Of a stretch of DNA of 64,000 nt, positions 24,332 through 33,487 are shown in pieces. The notes under the pieces were generated by a model that worked only from the letters and a program-made list of their open reading frames with translations, was not told the origin of the DNA and ran no database searches. Position numbers and translations under genes: made by a program. The DNA is from UBA10438 sp964432155 (GTDB lineage: Bacteria > Bacteroidota > Ignavibacteria > Kapaibacteriales > Kapaibacteriaceae), in NCBI GenBank assembly GCA_964432155.1, contig CAYSMF010000005.1, forward strand, positions 75,036 to 139,035. Reading direction: 5' to 3'. Numbering within the stretch: position 1 is the first letter of the stretch; every line of letters begins with the position of its first letter.

Positions 24332-27142
24332 ATGCACCCTCTTATCCTCATCGACGGCATGTCGCTGGTTTTTCGTGCCTACCATGCGCTCCAGCGCACG
24401 GGCATGCAATCGCCAACCGGCGAGCCAACCTTTGCCGTGTTCGCCTTCGCGAACATCCTCACATCACTTCTGGATCGACATGATCCGGACGCGATTGCTG
24501 TGATCTTCGACACGCCCGAGCCGACGTTCCGTCACAAGATGTACGACCAGTACAAGGCCAACCGCGATGCGTTTCCGGAAGACCTCGTACCGCAGTTGGA
24601 GCGGATCAAGCAGTTAATCCGATTGATGGGACTCGAGACAGTTGAGATGCCAGGGTTCGAAGCCGACGATATCGTTGGCACGATCTGTCGCCGCGAGAGC
24701 AACGATGGACATGAAATCCTGTGCGTGACATCCGATAAAGACTACTTCCAGTTGGTCTCGGACAAGGTGAAGATCCTTCGTCCGGGCAAAGACGTCGGAC
24801 AGTACGACGTGATGGATGCACATGCCGTGCGCGAGAAGTTCGGTGTAGCACCTGAGCATGTTATTGATGTGCTCGCACTTATTGGTGACTCGTCAGACAA
24901 TGTTCCTGGCGTTAAAGGAATCGGCGAGAAAACAGCGATTCCGCTGATCGAGCAATTCGGCTCCCTCGAGGGGTTGTACGAGCATCTCGATCAGGTTGAA
25001 CGGGCCAGCGTGCGCACCAAGCTTGAAACTGATCGCGAGAAAGCATTCCTGTCGAAGACGCTTGTGACGATTCACACCGATGTTCCGATTGATGCCAAGC
25101 GTGTAGCACTCGTGCGCCGTCCAATGGATCTGTCGGCCATCGATGGGTTTTGCGAAGAACTCGGCTTCGGTACACTGCGCCGCAAGTTTCAGAAGTATGC
25201 ACAAGGTGGTGCATCCGCCGAGTTAACGCCGTCGGGTGCGCATCCATCAGTAGATGTGAGTCCTGCCGAGCCAGCAGCGCAGCTGTTAACGCATGCGTCA
25301 GTGCCGCATGAGTACATCTTGGTTGATACCGAGGGTGGACTTGATGCGATGATGCAGGCGCTTGCTGATGTAACGATGCTATCTGTCGACTTAGAGACAA
25401 CCGGTCTCGATGCCATGCAATGTCGTATCGTGGGCGTGGCCCTCTGCGCACACGAGGGAACGGCATACTACATCGACGTTGATGATCCTGATACCGACCA
25501 GCCTGGTTCGCTCTTCGATGATCACGAAACGCGCCACGGACTTCCGGTACGTGCTGTGCTCGATCGTATCGCGCCGATGCTGACGAATCCGCAGGTAGGC
25601 AAGTGCGGACAGAATCTGAAGTTCGACATGCTGATTCTCAAGCGCTACGGTATCGATGTTGCGCCAGTATCATTCGATACGATGCTTGCGAGTTATGTGC
25701 TCGATCCCGACAAGCTGCATAACCTTGATGCGCTCTCGGAACGATGGCTGCAGTATCAGCCGATCTCAATCACATCGTTGATTGGTGAGAAGAAGAGTCA
25801 GCAAATTTCCATGCGAGACGTTGATGCAGCGCGCGTTGCCGAATATGCTGGAGAGGATGCAGACCTTGCTCTGAAGCTCACGAACATGATGCATCAGCAA
25901 TTGAGCGACGAAGGGTTGCTCGACTTCGCACAACGTGTGGAGTTCGCAGCAGTGCCTGTACTCGTCACAATGGAGTACAATGGCATCTGCATCGATACGC
26001 AGGCGCTTGCCGGACTTGGTGAGTTCATGCGCAGCGAGGCAACGCGTCTTGAAGCACTGATCTGGAAGGAAGCCGGCAAGGAGTTCACTATCTCGTCACC
26101 GAAGCAGCTTGCAGAGGTGTTGTTTGAAGATCTGATGCTACCGGCATCAAAGAAGACAAAGACTGGCTACTCGACCGATTCAAGCGTGCTGTCGGAACTC
26201 GCCGAAATGTATCCGATTGCGCAGATGGTACTCGATTACCGTCAAGTCGAGAAGCTTCGCAGCACGTACGTTGAATCGCTTCCACGTCTGATCAACCCGC
26301 ATACGGGTCGTGTGCACACAACGTTCAACCAAACTGTTGCTGCAACCGGACGTCTTTCGTCGACGGAACCGAATCTCCAGAACATCCCAATTCGCACCGA
26401 GCTTGGTCAGCAGATTCGCAAGGCCTTTGTCCCACAGCGTGATGGACACGTGATCGTATCGGCCGACTACTCGCAGATTGAGTTGCGAATCATGGCATCG
26501 TTCTCGCGTGATGCGGGGCTTCTCGATGCCTTCGCTCAGGGGGCCGACATCCATGCTGCTACAGCAGCGGTGTTGTTTGATGTCGATCGATCGGCCGTAA
26601 CATCCGAGCAGCGTCGCATTGCGAAGACCGTGAACTTCGGCATCATGTACGGTCAGGGCGCGTTTGGTTTGGCCGGACAGCTCGGCATCTCGCGCGGCGA
26701 AGCCCAGGACATCATCAATAACTACTTCGAGAAGTACGCCGGGATCAAGCGTTATATCGACGAAACCGTCGCATCGACGCGTGATCGCGGATACGCCACC
26801 ACCGTCCTTGGACGTCGCCGCTACTTCCCAACCATCATGAGTAACAACCGTGGCTTGCGCACTGCAGCTGAGCGTGCTGCGATCAACATGCCAATCCAGG
26901 GAACAGCGGCCGACATGATGAAGCTTGCCATGGTGCGTGTGCATGATCGCATGCGCCGCGAAGGCTGCTCATCATTGCTCATGCTCCAGGTGCACGACGA
27001 ACTCGTCTTTGAATGTCCAACATCGGAAGTTGACCTCATCACTGCCATTGCGCGTGAGGAGATGCAGCAGGCCCTCCCCCTCGAGGGCGTGCCTGTTGTT
27101 GTCGAAACCGGTGTAGGGGGCTCGTGGTACGAAGCCCATTGA
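24332..27142 (+). CDS. polA: DNA polymerase I
   Basis: 936 residues. Three domains are visible. The 5'-3' exonuclease covers about 1-295 (LILIDGMSLVFRAYHAL, PGFEADDIVGTI, GDSSDNVPGVKGIGEKTA). The 3'-5' exonuclease shows intact acidic motifs (SVDLETTGLDAM, GQNLKFDMLIL, YAGEDADLAL), so proofreading is predicted, unlike in Taq. The polymerase has motif A VSADYSQIELRIMA, motif B RRIAKTVNFGIMYGQGAFG and motif C LQVHDELVFE. It fills gaps and removes RNA primers. The promoter box sits beside the terC promoter in a repeat-bearing intergenic region. Confidence 0.98.
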   Translation: MHPLILIDGMSLVFRAYHALQRTGMQSPTGEPTFAVFAFANILTSLLDRHDPDAIAVIFDTPEPTFRHKMYDQYKANRDAFPEDLVPQLERIKQLIRLMGLETVEMPGFEADDIVGTICRRESNDGHEILCVTSDKDYFQLVSDKVKILRPGKDVGQYDVMDAHAVREKFGVAPEHVIDVLALIGDSSDNVPGVKGIGEKTAIPLIEQFGSLEGLYEHLDQVERASVRTKLETDREKAFLSKTLVTIHTDVPIDAKRVALVRRPMDLSAIDGFCEELGFGTLRRKFQKYAQGGASAELTPSGAHPSVDVSPAEPAAQLLTHASVPHEYILVDTEGGLDAMMQALADVTMLSVDLETTGLDAMQCRIVGVALCAHEGTAYYIDVDDPDTDQPGSLFDDHETRHGLPVRAVLDRIAPMLTNPQVGKCGQNLKFDMLILKRYGIDVAPVSFDTMLASYVLDPDKLHNLDALSERWLQYQPISITSLIGEKKSQQISMRDVDAARVAEYAGEDADLALKLTNMMHQQLSDEGLLDFAQRVEFAAVPVLVTMEYNGICIDTQALAGLGEFMRSEATRLEALIWKEAGKEFTISSPKQLAEVLFEDLMLPASKKTKTGYSTDSSVLSELAEMYPIAQMVLDYRQVEKLRSTYVESLPRLINPHTGRVHTTFNQTVAATGRLSSTEPNLQNIPIRTELGQQIRKAFVPQRDGHVIVSADYSQIELRIMASFSRDAGLLDAFAQGADIHAATAAVLFDVDRSAVTSEQRRIAKTVNFGIMYGQGAFGLAGQLGISRGEAQDIINNYFEKYAGIKRYIDETVASTRDRGYATTVLGRRRYFPTIMSNNRGLRTAAERAAINMPIQGTAADMMKLAMVRVHDRMRREGCSSLLMLQVHDELVFECPTSEVDLITAIAREEMQQALPLEGVPVVVETGVGGSWYEAH

Positions 27143-27147
27143 TGTCA

Positions 27148-27155
27148 TAGTTTTG
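27148..27155 (+). promoter_or_regulatory. TAnnTTTG promoter box for the uppP fusion, leaderless
   Basis: TAGTTTTG lies 5 nt before the ATG at 27161, just after the polA stop codon. Confidence 0.55.
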
Positions 27156-27160
27156 CTGCC

Positions 27161-28630
27161 ATGTCCATTCTCACTGCACTCTTGTTGGGACTCATTCAAG
27201 GTCTCACCGAGTTCATCCCCATCTCGAGCACTGCGCACCTCACGGCAGCTGCACATGCGCTTGGCGTGCTCGATGCACCCGATAGTGCAGCGCGGTGGAC
27301 GGCCTTTATGGCAACTATCCAGTTGGGTACGCTTGTTGCCGTTCTTGCTTACTTCCGTAGCGATATCATCGCATCGGCCCACGCATGGGTCAGCGAGAAT
27401 ATCGGATCGCGCAGGACGCCGATGGCGCTTCAAAGCGCCGAAGCTCGACTCGGATGGTTCGTCATTGTGGGGTCCGTTCCCATTGTTGTTGTCGGACTCC
27501 TCCTCAAGCCCATCATTGAAGGCTCGCTCACCAAGAGTCTTACCGTCATTGGGTTCAGTTTGATCGGTGGTGCGCTTCTCCTGTGGCTTGCGGAGCGACG
27601 TGGCAAGTTCACGCGCTCAACAACCGATCTCACGATGTTGGACTCGATCATTATTGGTGCGGCGCAATGTTTGGCGCTTTTCCCAGGTAATTCGCGCAGT
27701 GGGTCGACGATGATGGCCGCCATGTTCCGTGACATGACGCGTGAGCATGCCGCGAGGTTTTCGTTCTTGCTGTCCATCCCCGCCATTCTCGGTGCAGGCA
27801 TTCTCCAGTTTGTGGGTTCAATCGACGAGATTCAAGCCTCGGGAGAAATCCCTGCGCTTGTTGTCGCGACGGTCGCTGGTGGTATCAGCGGCTATTGGTC
27901 GATCGCATTCTTGCTGAAGTTCCTTCGCACACACAGCATGCGTCCGTTCATCATCTATCGTCTTGCCATTGGAGCCGTGTTGCTCTTTACGGCCTGCACG
28001 CCCCAGCAATCCGAGCAGGATGCCGTCGCTCTCAAGGAACTTGCACCGCCCGAGCGCACGCAGCGAGTGGACGCGGACTCAACGGATTCTGTTGAAGCCG
28101 TCATCACCGATACCGTCCGCGTGGTCACGAGCAAAGGCACGTTCACCATTGGTCTGTACGGCGAGGATGCGCCAAAGGCAGTTGCAAACTTCCTAGCCCT
28201 GGTTGATGCCAAGAAGTACAATGGCATCCTCGTTCACCGTGTTGTCCAAGAGTATCTCGTGCAGATGGGAGATCCCACCACGAAGGATCCGCAGATGCGA
28301 TCTGAGTGGGGAAGGGGCGGGCAAACCGCCACCGGAGATCCGTTGCCAGACGAGCTCGATCCGGAGCTTCCATCGGCGCAACGTGGTTATGTGAAAGGGG
28401 TTGTCGCGATGGCCCGCAAGCAGAGTCCGAACTCCGCCACGAGCCAATTTTTTATTTGTCTCGAGAAAGCTGCCACACTTCCGTACCAATACACGATTTT
28501 TGGAACCGTCCTCGACGGAATGAAGGTTGTCGAAGCAATGGGGCGGGTCGAAGTTGAGCCGGGTCCACTCGGAGACACCGACGGAATTCCGCGCTCGACG
28601 ATCACAATCAAGTCAATTCAACGACGGTAA
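27161..28630 (+). CDS. uppP: Undecaprenyl-diphosphatase fused to a cyclophilin-type peptidyl-prolyl isomerase
   Basis: 489 residues in one open frame. Residues 1-278 are a complete UppP/BacA: QGLTEFIPISSTAHL at 13-27 and LFPGNSRSGSTM at 173-184 are the two active-site motifs, and membrane helices continue to the usual end (RPFIIYRLAIGAVLLF). UppP recycles the lipid carrier of peptidoglycan synthesis. Directly after the last helix comes TACTPQQSEQ, a possible lipobox Cys at 279, then a linker of about 35 residues. A cyclophilin domain follows at about 318-489 (VTSKGTFTIGLYGEDAPKAV, LVHRVVQEYLVQMGDP, NSATSQFFICLEKA, YTIFGTVLDGM). The last UppP helix thus seems to double as the membrane anchor of the isomerase. 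A second cyclophilin gene follows after 18 bp. Confidence 0.9.
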   Translation: MSILTALLLGLIQGLTEFIPISSTAHLTAAAHALGVLDAPDSAARWTAFMATIQLGTLVAVLAYFRSDIIASAHAWVSENIGSRRTPMALQSAEARLGWFVIVGSVPIVVVGLLLKPIIEGSLTKSLTVIGFSLIGGALLLWLAERRGKFTRSTTDLTMLDSIIIGAAQCLALFPGNSRSGSTMMAAMFRDMTREHAARFSFLLSIPAILGAGILQFVGSIDEIQASGEIPALVVATVAGGISGYWSIAFLLKFLRTHSMRPFIIYRLAIGAVLLFTACTPQQSEQDAVALKELAPPERTQRVDADSTDSVEAVITDTVRVVTSKGTFTIGLYGEDAPKAVANFLALVDAKKYNGILVHRVVQEYLVQMGDPTTKDPQMRSEWGRGGQTATGDPLPDELDPELPSAQRGYVKGVVAMARKQSPNSATSQFFICLEKAATLPYQYTIFGTVLDGMKVVEAMGRVEVEPGPLGDTDGIPRSTITIKSIQRR

Positions 28631-28648
28631 ACTTTTTAGGAGCTACAC

Positions 28649-29245
28649 ATGCGCATGTTCGCAATGGCAGTCACACTCGTTCTCGCAATGAGTGTTGGAT
28701 TCTCAACGGTAACCGCACAATCATCTTCATCATCAGCAAAGCAGGACAAAAAGGCTATGACCTACATCATGACCGTCAAGCAAGGCAACAAGGAACTCGG
28801 CAAGATCACAATCAAGCTGTGGCCAGAAATCGCACCGAAGCACTGTGCGTTCTGGGATGCACGCGTTGCCGAAGGTTGGTACGACGGTTCAGCGTTTCAC
28901 CGCGTAATCCCTGGATTCATGATTCAAGGCGGCGATCCGAACTCGAAGGATCAGGCACGTGAATCATGGGGCACAGGTGGATACAAGGAAACAGTACCTG
29001 CTGAGTTCAGCGCAAAGAAGCACGTGCGCGGCGTTCTCTCGGCTGCACGCACAAACGATCCAAACAGCTTTAGCGGACAGTTCTTCCTCTGCGTAGCAGA
29101 TTCGCCATGGCTCGACAATCAGTATACAGCCTTCGGTGAAGTTGTCAGTGGCATGGAAGTCGCAGACATGGTTGTGAACACACCACGCGATCCACGCGAC
29201 AATCCGCTTGAGAAGATCACCTTTACGGTCGCAAAGGGTAAGTAA
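28649..29245 (+). CDS. Secreted cyclophilin-type peptidyl-prolyl cis-trans isomerase
   Basis: 198 residues. A signal peptide (MRMFAMAVTLVLAMSVGFSTVTAQ) and a Ser-rich linker precede a cyclophilin domain with FHRVIPGFMIQGGDP, SFSGQFFLCVADSPWLDNQY and FGEVVSGMEV. These include the Arg, Gln and Phe positions of active cyclophilins. It should speed proline isomerisation during folding in the periplasm. A TAGGAG ribosome site precedes the ATG. It follows the uppP-cyclophilin fusion in what appears to be one transcript; the two cyclophilins are clearly diverged and the motifs here are closer to consensus. Confidence 0.93.
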   Translation: MRMFAMAVTLVLAMSVGFSTVTAQSSSSSAKQDKKAMTYIMTVKQGNKELGKITIKLWPEIAPKHCAFWDARVAEGWYDGSAFHRVIPGFMIQGGDPNSKDQARESWGTGGYKETVPAEFSAKKHVRGVLSAARTNDPNSFSGQFFLCVADSPWLDNQYTAFGEVVSGMEVADMVVNTPRDPRDNPLEKITFTVAKGK

Positions 29246-29246
29246 G

Positions 29247-30791
29247 GTGATCCAACACGTCCGCAGAACTATCATGCTCCTCGTGTGTGCATTGTGCCTT
29301 GTTGGCACAATGCATGCACAGGTTGTTGACTCTGCGATGACGCCAGTCAACCTCGGTCCGAACATTAACGGCGCATTCGATGACATTCTTCCGGTGATCT
29401 CACCGGACGGTAACACATTGTTCTTCTGCCGTGGACATTCGCCAGAGAACATCGGCGGTGGAAAGCAGGATATCTGGTACAGCGAGAGGCAGCCAGACGG
29501 TACGTGGGGCATGGCGAAGAACATCGGCATCCCACTGAACAACCGCGAAAACAATTACCTCTGTGCGATCACGCCAGACGGAAACACGGTGCTTATCAGC
29601 GATGCCTATAGCTCGCCATCGAATGGTCAGCGAAGCATTGCGATCTCGCGGCGAACGGCTGATGGTTGGTCGGTACCACGACCAGTCAACATTCGTAACT
29701 ACTACAACGACAGTCGCTTCACCGAGTACACACTCGCCAACGATGCAAAGACATTGATCCTTGCTGCCGACCGAAAAGATTCGCGCGGCGGGAAGGACCT
29801 CTATGTGTGCTTCCTGCAACCTGACAGTACATTCTCCGAGCCGCTGAACATGGGCGACTCGGTGAATTCGATGCTGCAAGAAGGCACGCCGTTCATCGCT
29901 TCCGACGGCACCTCGCTGTACTTCGCATCGGATGGACACGGAGGCTATGGCGCGTTCGACGTGTTTGTTACGCGTCGTCTTGATTCTTCATGGACGAAGT
30001 GGTCGAAGCCGGAGAATCTTGGTTCGACGATCAACACACCCGGCTGGGACCTGTATTACACGGTGCCAGCTTCTGGCGACTATGCCTACTTCGTATCGTT
30101 TACCAATACGCTAGGATCTGGCGACATCTTCCGCATCAAACTGCCGGAAAAAGTCCGTCCACGTCCAGTGGTACTCGTCAATGGACGAGTGCTCAACAAA
30201 AAGACGAACGACCCTGTTGAGGCGAACATCATCTATGAAATCCTCCCGGCTGGAATTGAGGAGGGACGTGCGCGTTCGGCACCAACGACCGGACAGTACA
30301 AGATTGTGCTGCCTGCCGGTGCGAAGTACGGATTCCGTGCCTCTGCCGATGGCTACGTGTCGGTGAACGACAACCTCGATTTGTCGGAGCAGCAGGAATA
30401 CACGACGATTACGCGCGACCTGTTTCTCGTACCGATTGAGGTTGGCAGCGTAGTGGAGTTGAAGAACATTTCGTTCGAGTACAACAAGGCGACGCTAACA
30501 CCTGATTCGTATCCTGAGTTGAATCGTGTAGCAGAAATGCTCCTCGCATCGTCAACCATTACGATGGAGATTGCTGGTCATACCGACAGCAAGGGTGGCG
30601 ACGACTACAACATGCGTCTCTCGGAAGCGCGCGCGCAGTCTGTTGTCACCTACCTGCTCGGAAAGAGCAAGATTGATCCTGCACGATTGGTCGCCAAGGG
30701 CTATGGCGAAACGAAACCGCGCGACACCAACGACACTGCAGAAGGACGTGCGAACAACCGTCGCGTCGAGATTGAAATTCTTACCAAGTAA
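29247..30791 (+). CDS. OmpA-family protein with PD40 propeller and carboxypeptidase-like domain
   Basis: 514 residues. I favour the GTG at 29247, one base after the previous stop: AAGGG is well placed upstream and the start gives a signal peptide with basic residues (IQHVRRTIMLLVCALCLVG...HAQ); an ATG at 29274 is the alternative. Domains in order are a PD40/WD40-like propeller (VISPDGNTLFFCRGHSPENIG, CAITPDGNTVLISDAYSS, FIASDGTSLYFASDGHGGYG), a carboxypeptidase-like domain near LVNGRVLNKKTNDPVEANI, and a C-terminal OmpA domain (ISFEYNKATLTPDSYPEL, IAGHTDSKGGDDYNMRLSEARA, GRANNRRVEIEI) that binds peptidoglycan. It resembles the PorE-like envelope proteins associated with T9SS, but I cannot confirm that role. 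Confidence 0.87.
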   Translation: MIQHVRRTIMLLVCALCLVGTMHAQVVDSAMTPVNLGPNINGAFDDILPVISPDGNTLFFCRGHSPENIGGGKQDIWYSERQPDGTWGMAKNIGIPLNNRENNYLCAITPDGNTVLISDAYSSPSNGQRSIAISRRTADGWSVPRPVNIRNYYNDSRFTEYTLANDAKTLILAADRKDSRGGKDLYVCFLQPDSTFSEPLNMGDSVNSMLQEGTPFIASDGTSLYFASDGHGGYGAFDVFVTRRLDSSWTKWSKPENLGSTINTPGWDLYYTVPASGDYAYFVSFTNTLGSGDIFRIKLPEKVRPRPVVLVNGRVLNKKTNDPVEANIIYEILPAGIEEGRARSAPTTGQYKIVLPAGAKYGFRASADGYVSVNDNLDLSEQQEYTTITRDLFLVPIEVGSVVELKNISFEYNKATLTPDSYPELNRVAEMLLASSTITMEIAGHTDSKGGDDYNMRLSEARAQSVVTYLLGKSKIDPARLVAKGYGETKPRDTNDTAEGRANNRRVEIEILTK

Positions 30792-30800
30792 CGAACCTGT

Positions 30801-31991
30801 ATGAGCGAACAATCGCACAGTGCCATGCTCATGGAGCGTGAGCACGCCGTGGTCTTCCAAACATACCGTCGCATTCCTGTTGCCATCGAACGCGCAGAAG
30901 GCGCACGTATCTTCGACCTCGATGGGAAGTCGTACCTCGATATGCTCGGTGGTATTGCAGTGAATGCTCTCGGACATTCACATCCGAAGATCATTGCTGC
31001 GATCGAACAGCAGATACGCAAGTACATGCACGTGTCGAACGTGTTTTACCAAGAACCGCAAGTGCGACTGGCAGAGCAACTCGTAGAAGCATCGGGATAT
31101 CCGCGCGTCTTTTTCTCGAACTCGGGTGCGGAAGCTACCGAGGGAGCAATCAAGATGGCACGTCGGTTTGGCAGTGCTCATGGTCGCTACGACATCGTAG
31201 GGTTTACAGGCGGCTTTCATGGTCGGACGTATGGTGCATTGTCGATCATGGACAAGCCATTGTACAAAGAAGGCATGGGTCCGTTCCTGCCGAACACGAT
31301 CGTTCTTCCGTACAACGACATTGATGCGCTCGAAGCGCGCGTCGACGAGAACACGTGTGCTGTGATGATCGAAGTGCTTCAAGGTGAGGGCGGAATCAGT
31401 AGTGCTACCGATGAATTTGTGGCAGCACTGTGGTCGCTCAAGGAGCGCTATGGTTTCCTTGTAATCGCCGACGAAGTGCAGAGCGGTATTGGTCGTACGG
31501 GCGACTTCTTCGCCTTCGAACGATATGGCGTTCGTCCCGACATCATCACTGTAGCAAAGGCAATGGGTGGTGGTTTGCCGCTGGGTGCAATTCTTGCAAC
31601 CGACGAAGCAGCATCGCTCTTCGATCGTGGCATGCACGGCACAACCTATGGTGGCAATCCTGTTGCATGCGTAGCTGGAAGCGTCGTTGTTGACGAAGTG
31701 ATGAACGGACTGATGATACATGTTCGTGAGATTGGTGCGTATTTCATCGAGCGCATGGAAGCGCTGCGCGCAGAGATGCCAGCACGGATTCGCGAAGTGC
31801 GTGGCAGAGGCTGCATGGTGGGCTTGGTACTGAATGAAGATGCCGCTCCTGTTATTCCAATGCTCCTTGCGCATGGCGTGATCGCCAACGCAACGGCAGG
31901 GAATGTTATTCGTTTCGTTCCGCCATTCGTGATTCAACGTGCGGATGTTGATGAACTTGAGCATGCGCTCCGACGGGTGCTCACTGCCTAA
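30801..31991 (+). CDS. argD: Class III aminotransferase, acetylornithine aminotransferase-like
   Basis: 396 residues, the usual length. Class III PLP enzyme features are DLDGKSYLDMLGGIAVNALGH, VFFSNSGAEATEGAIKMAR, GFHGRTYGALS, VLQGEGGI, LVIADEVQSGIGRTG and the PLP Lys in VAKAMGGGLPLGA. The best match is acetylornithine or succinylornithine aminotransferase of arginine synthesis, but ornithine or other omega-amino acids are possible and no other arg gene is nearby. It lies 9 bp after the OmpA gene, and its last base is the first base of the next ATG. Confidence 0.8.
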   Translation: MSEQSHSAMLMEREHAVVFQTYRRIPVAIERAEGARIFDLDGKSYLDMLGGIAVNALGHSHPKIIAAIEQQIRKYMHVSNVFYQEPQVRLAEQLVEASGYPRVFFSNSGAEATEGAIKMARRFGSAHGRYDIVGFTGGFHGRTYGALSIMDKPLYKEGMGPFLPNTIVLPYNDIDALEARVDENTCAVMIEVLQGEGGISSATDEFVAALWSLKERYGFLVIADEVQSGIGRTGDFFAFERYGVRPDIITVAKAMGGGLPLGAILATDEAASLFDRGMHGTTYGGNPVACVAGSVVVDEVMNGLMIHVREIGAYFIERMEALRAEMPARIREVRGRGCMVGLVLNEDAAPVIPMLLAHGVIANATAGNVIRFVPPFVIQRADVDELEHALRRVLTA

Positions 31992-32251
31992 TGGACTGTC
32001 GTCCGCAGTGTGGGGCGTGCTGCATTGCCCCCTCGATCACATCACCGATACCCGGTATGCCGAACGGTAAGCCTGCCGGTGTTCGCTGTGTGCAGTTAAC
32101 AGATGATCTGCAGTGTCGCATCTTCGACGCACCGGAGCGTCCACGCGTGTGTTCGTCGCTGCGGCCACATCGTGAGATGTGCGGCACTGATGCAGGTGAA
32201 GCGATGATGATTCTTACGCAGCTCGAACTCGACACGCAACCATTGTCGTAA
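31991..32251 (+). CDS. YkgJ-family cysteine-cluster protein
   Basis: 86 residues. The N-terminal MDCRPQCGACC motif and further Cys residues (VRCVQL, LQCRIF, VCSSL, EMCG) match the YkgJ/UPF0153 family, thought to bind zinc or an iron-sulfur cluster. Role unknown. Its ATG overlaps the preceding TAA by one base, so it is translationally coupled to the aminotransferase. Confidence 0.85.
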   Translation: MDCRPQCGACCIAPSITSPIPGMPNGKPAGVRCVQLTDDLQCRIFDAPERPRVCSSLRPHREMCGTDAGEAMMILTQLELDTQPLS

Positions 32252-32259
32252 CTTCCTTG

Positions 32260-33453
32260 ATGTATCCAATCCTTGTCACGTGTCCACGTGAACTTCCCGC
32301 CATTTGTGCGCGCGAGATTACTGAACTCGGTTTGCCCGTTGTGGCCGAAATGCCAGCAGGTGTTGAAACCCTCGGCACACTCGAAGATTGTCTTCGACTG
32401 AACCTTTGGTTGCGCACCGCGCACCGGGTGTTGTTACGCCTGGGCTCGTTCACGGCCACTACGCCCGATGCGATGTACGAGGCTGTAAACTCCGTTGCAT
32501 GGGAAGAGTGGATCCCTTCAAATGGATTTCTGAGTGTGATTAGTTCGGTCGATACGAAGTCGATCGATAACGTGATGTATGCCAACATGCGCTGCAAGGA
32601 TGCCGTTGTTGATCGTATCCGCAGTAAGAAGGGCGTGCGGCCCGACTCGGGTCCGGGTAACACGGGCTCGGTGGTGTTCTTGTATTGGCACGACGAAACA
32701 CTCATGGTGTATGTCGATACATCTGGGACGCCCCTTTCCGATCGTGGATATCGCGTGCATCCGGCAAAGGCGCCAATGCGCGAGACCCTTGCGGCGGCAG
32801 TGATTATGTCCACACGCTGGTCGCCGGAGTTTCCATTTGTGAACCCAATGTGCGGTAGTGGAACACTCGGAATCGAAGCGGCGCTGATCGGACATCGCAT
32901 TGCGCCCGGATCGATGAGGACCAATTTTGGCTTCCACCATCTATTGCCGTTCCGTCCGCGGATGTGGCACGAGTTGCGCGACGCTGCACTGGCACAAGCC
33001 GACATGTCGAGAAGGCTTGAAATCCATTGCTCCGATATCGATCAGCGAGTCATCCGACAAGCACGCGATAACGCAAAGCGTGCGGGTGTGTCTGCATCAT
33101 TCCGCGTGGCAGACATCGTTGATGTGCGCCCGCCGAATGTGCCCCTTCCAGCTGATCACGATGCTGGTACCCCGATTGTTATCGTGAACCCTGAGTTCGG
33201 CATCCGCCTAGGCGATGAACGCCAGTTACGCGACGTGTACCGCACGATTGGCGATGTGTTTAAGCAGCAGTTCCAGGGCTACACAGGCTACGTATTCACA
33301 GGCAATTTCCGTCTGGCCAAGGAGGTCGGATTGCGCTCCAGCCGACGCATGACGTTCTGGAGTGCGGATCTCGAGTGCCGGTTGCTCGAGTTTGAGCTCT
33401 ACCAGGGCACGAAAAAGCAGTACGCAAAGCTCGACGGAGCACAGGAGGACTGA
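32260..33453 (+). CDS. THUMP/UPF0020-type RNA methyltransferase
   Basis: 397 residues. The ATG at 32260 is preferred to the TTG directly before it. An N-terminal THUMP-like region (about 60-160) precedes the Rossmann methyltransferase, which shows GYRVHPAKAPMRETLAAAVI and the SAM-binding PFVNPMCGSGTLGIEAALIG. This is the layout of RlmL-type rRNA guanine-N2 methyltransferases. The catalytic motif IV, usually NPPYG, reads NPEFGIRLG here, so activity or target may differ. RNA target unknown. Confidence 0.82.
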   Translation: MYPILVTCPRELPAICAREITELGLPVVAEMPAGVETLGTLEDCLRLNLWLRTAHRVLLRLGSFTATTPDAMYEAVNSVAWEEWIPSNGFLSVISSVDTKSIDNVMYANMRCKDAVVDRIRSKKGVRPDSGPGNTGSVVFLYWHDETLMVYVDTSGTPLSDRGYRVHPAKAPMRETLAAAVIMSTRWSPEFPFVNPMCGSGTLGIEAALIGHRIAPGSMRTNFGFHHLLPFRPRMWHELRDAALAQADMSRRLEIHCSDIDQRVIRQARDNAKRAGVSASFRVADIVDVRPPNVPLPADHDAGTPIVIVNPEFGIRLGDERQLRDVYRTIGDVFKQQFQGYTGYVFTGNFRLAKEVGLRSSRRMTFWSADLECRLLEFELYQGTKKQYAKLDGAQED

Positions 33454-33475
33454 CGGTAGAGGACTGCGGCTTCCG
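33447..33475 (+). other. Short gap before thrS
   Basis: Between the methyltransferase stop and the thrS promoter box I see no hairpin terminator, so some read-through into thrS is possible. Confidence 0.4.
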
Positions 33476-33483
33476 TAACTTTG
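33476..33483 (+). promoter_or_regulatory. TAnnTTTG promoter box for thrS, leaderless
   Basis: TAACTTTG ends 4 nt before the ATG at 33488. A CTGACG at 33450-33455 could be the upstream element. Confidence 0.6.
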
Positions 33484-33487
33484 CCGC

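Noticed and set aside
26180..26944. 254-codon open frame on the minus strand
   Set aside because: Antisense to the polymerase motifs of polA, which are intact.
30978..31964. 328-codon open frame on the minus strand
   Set aside because: Shadow of the aminotransferase gene; the translated sequence is Cys/His-rich without any recognisable pattern.
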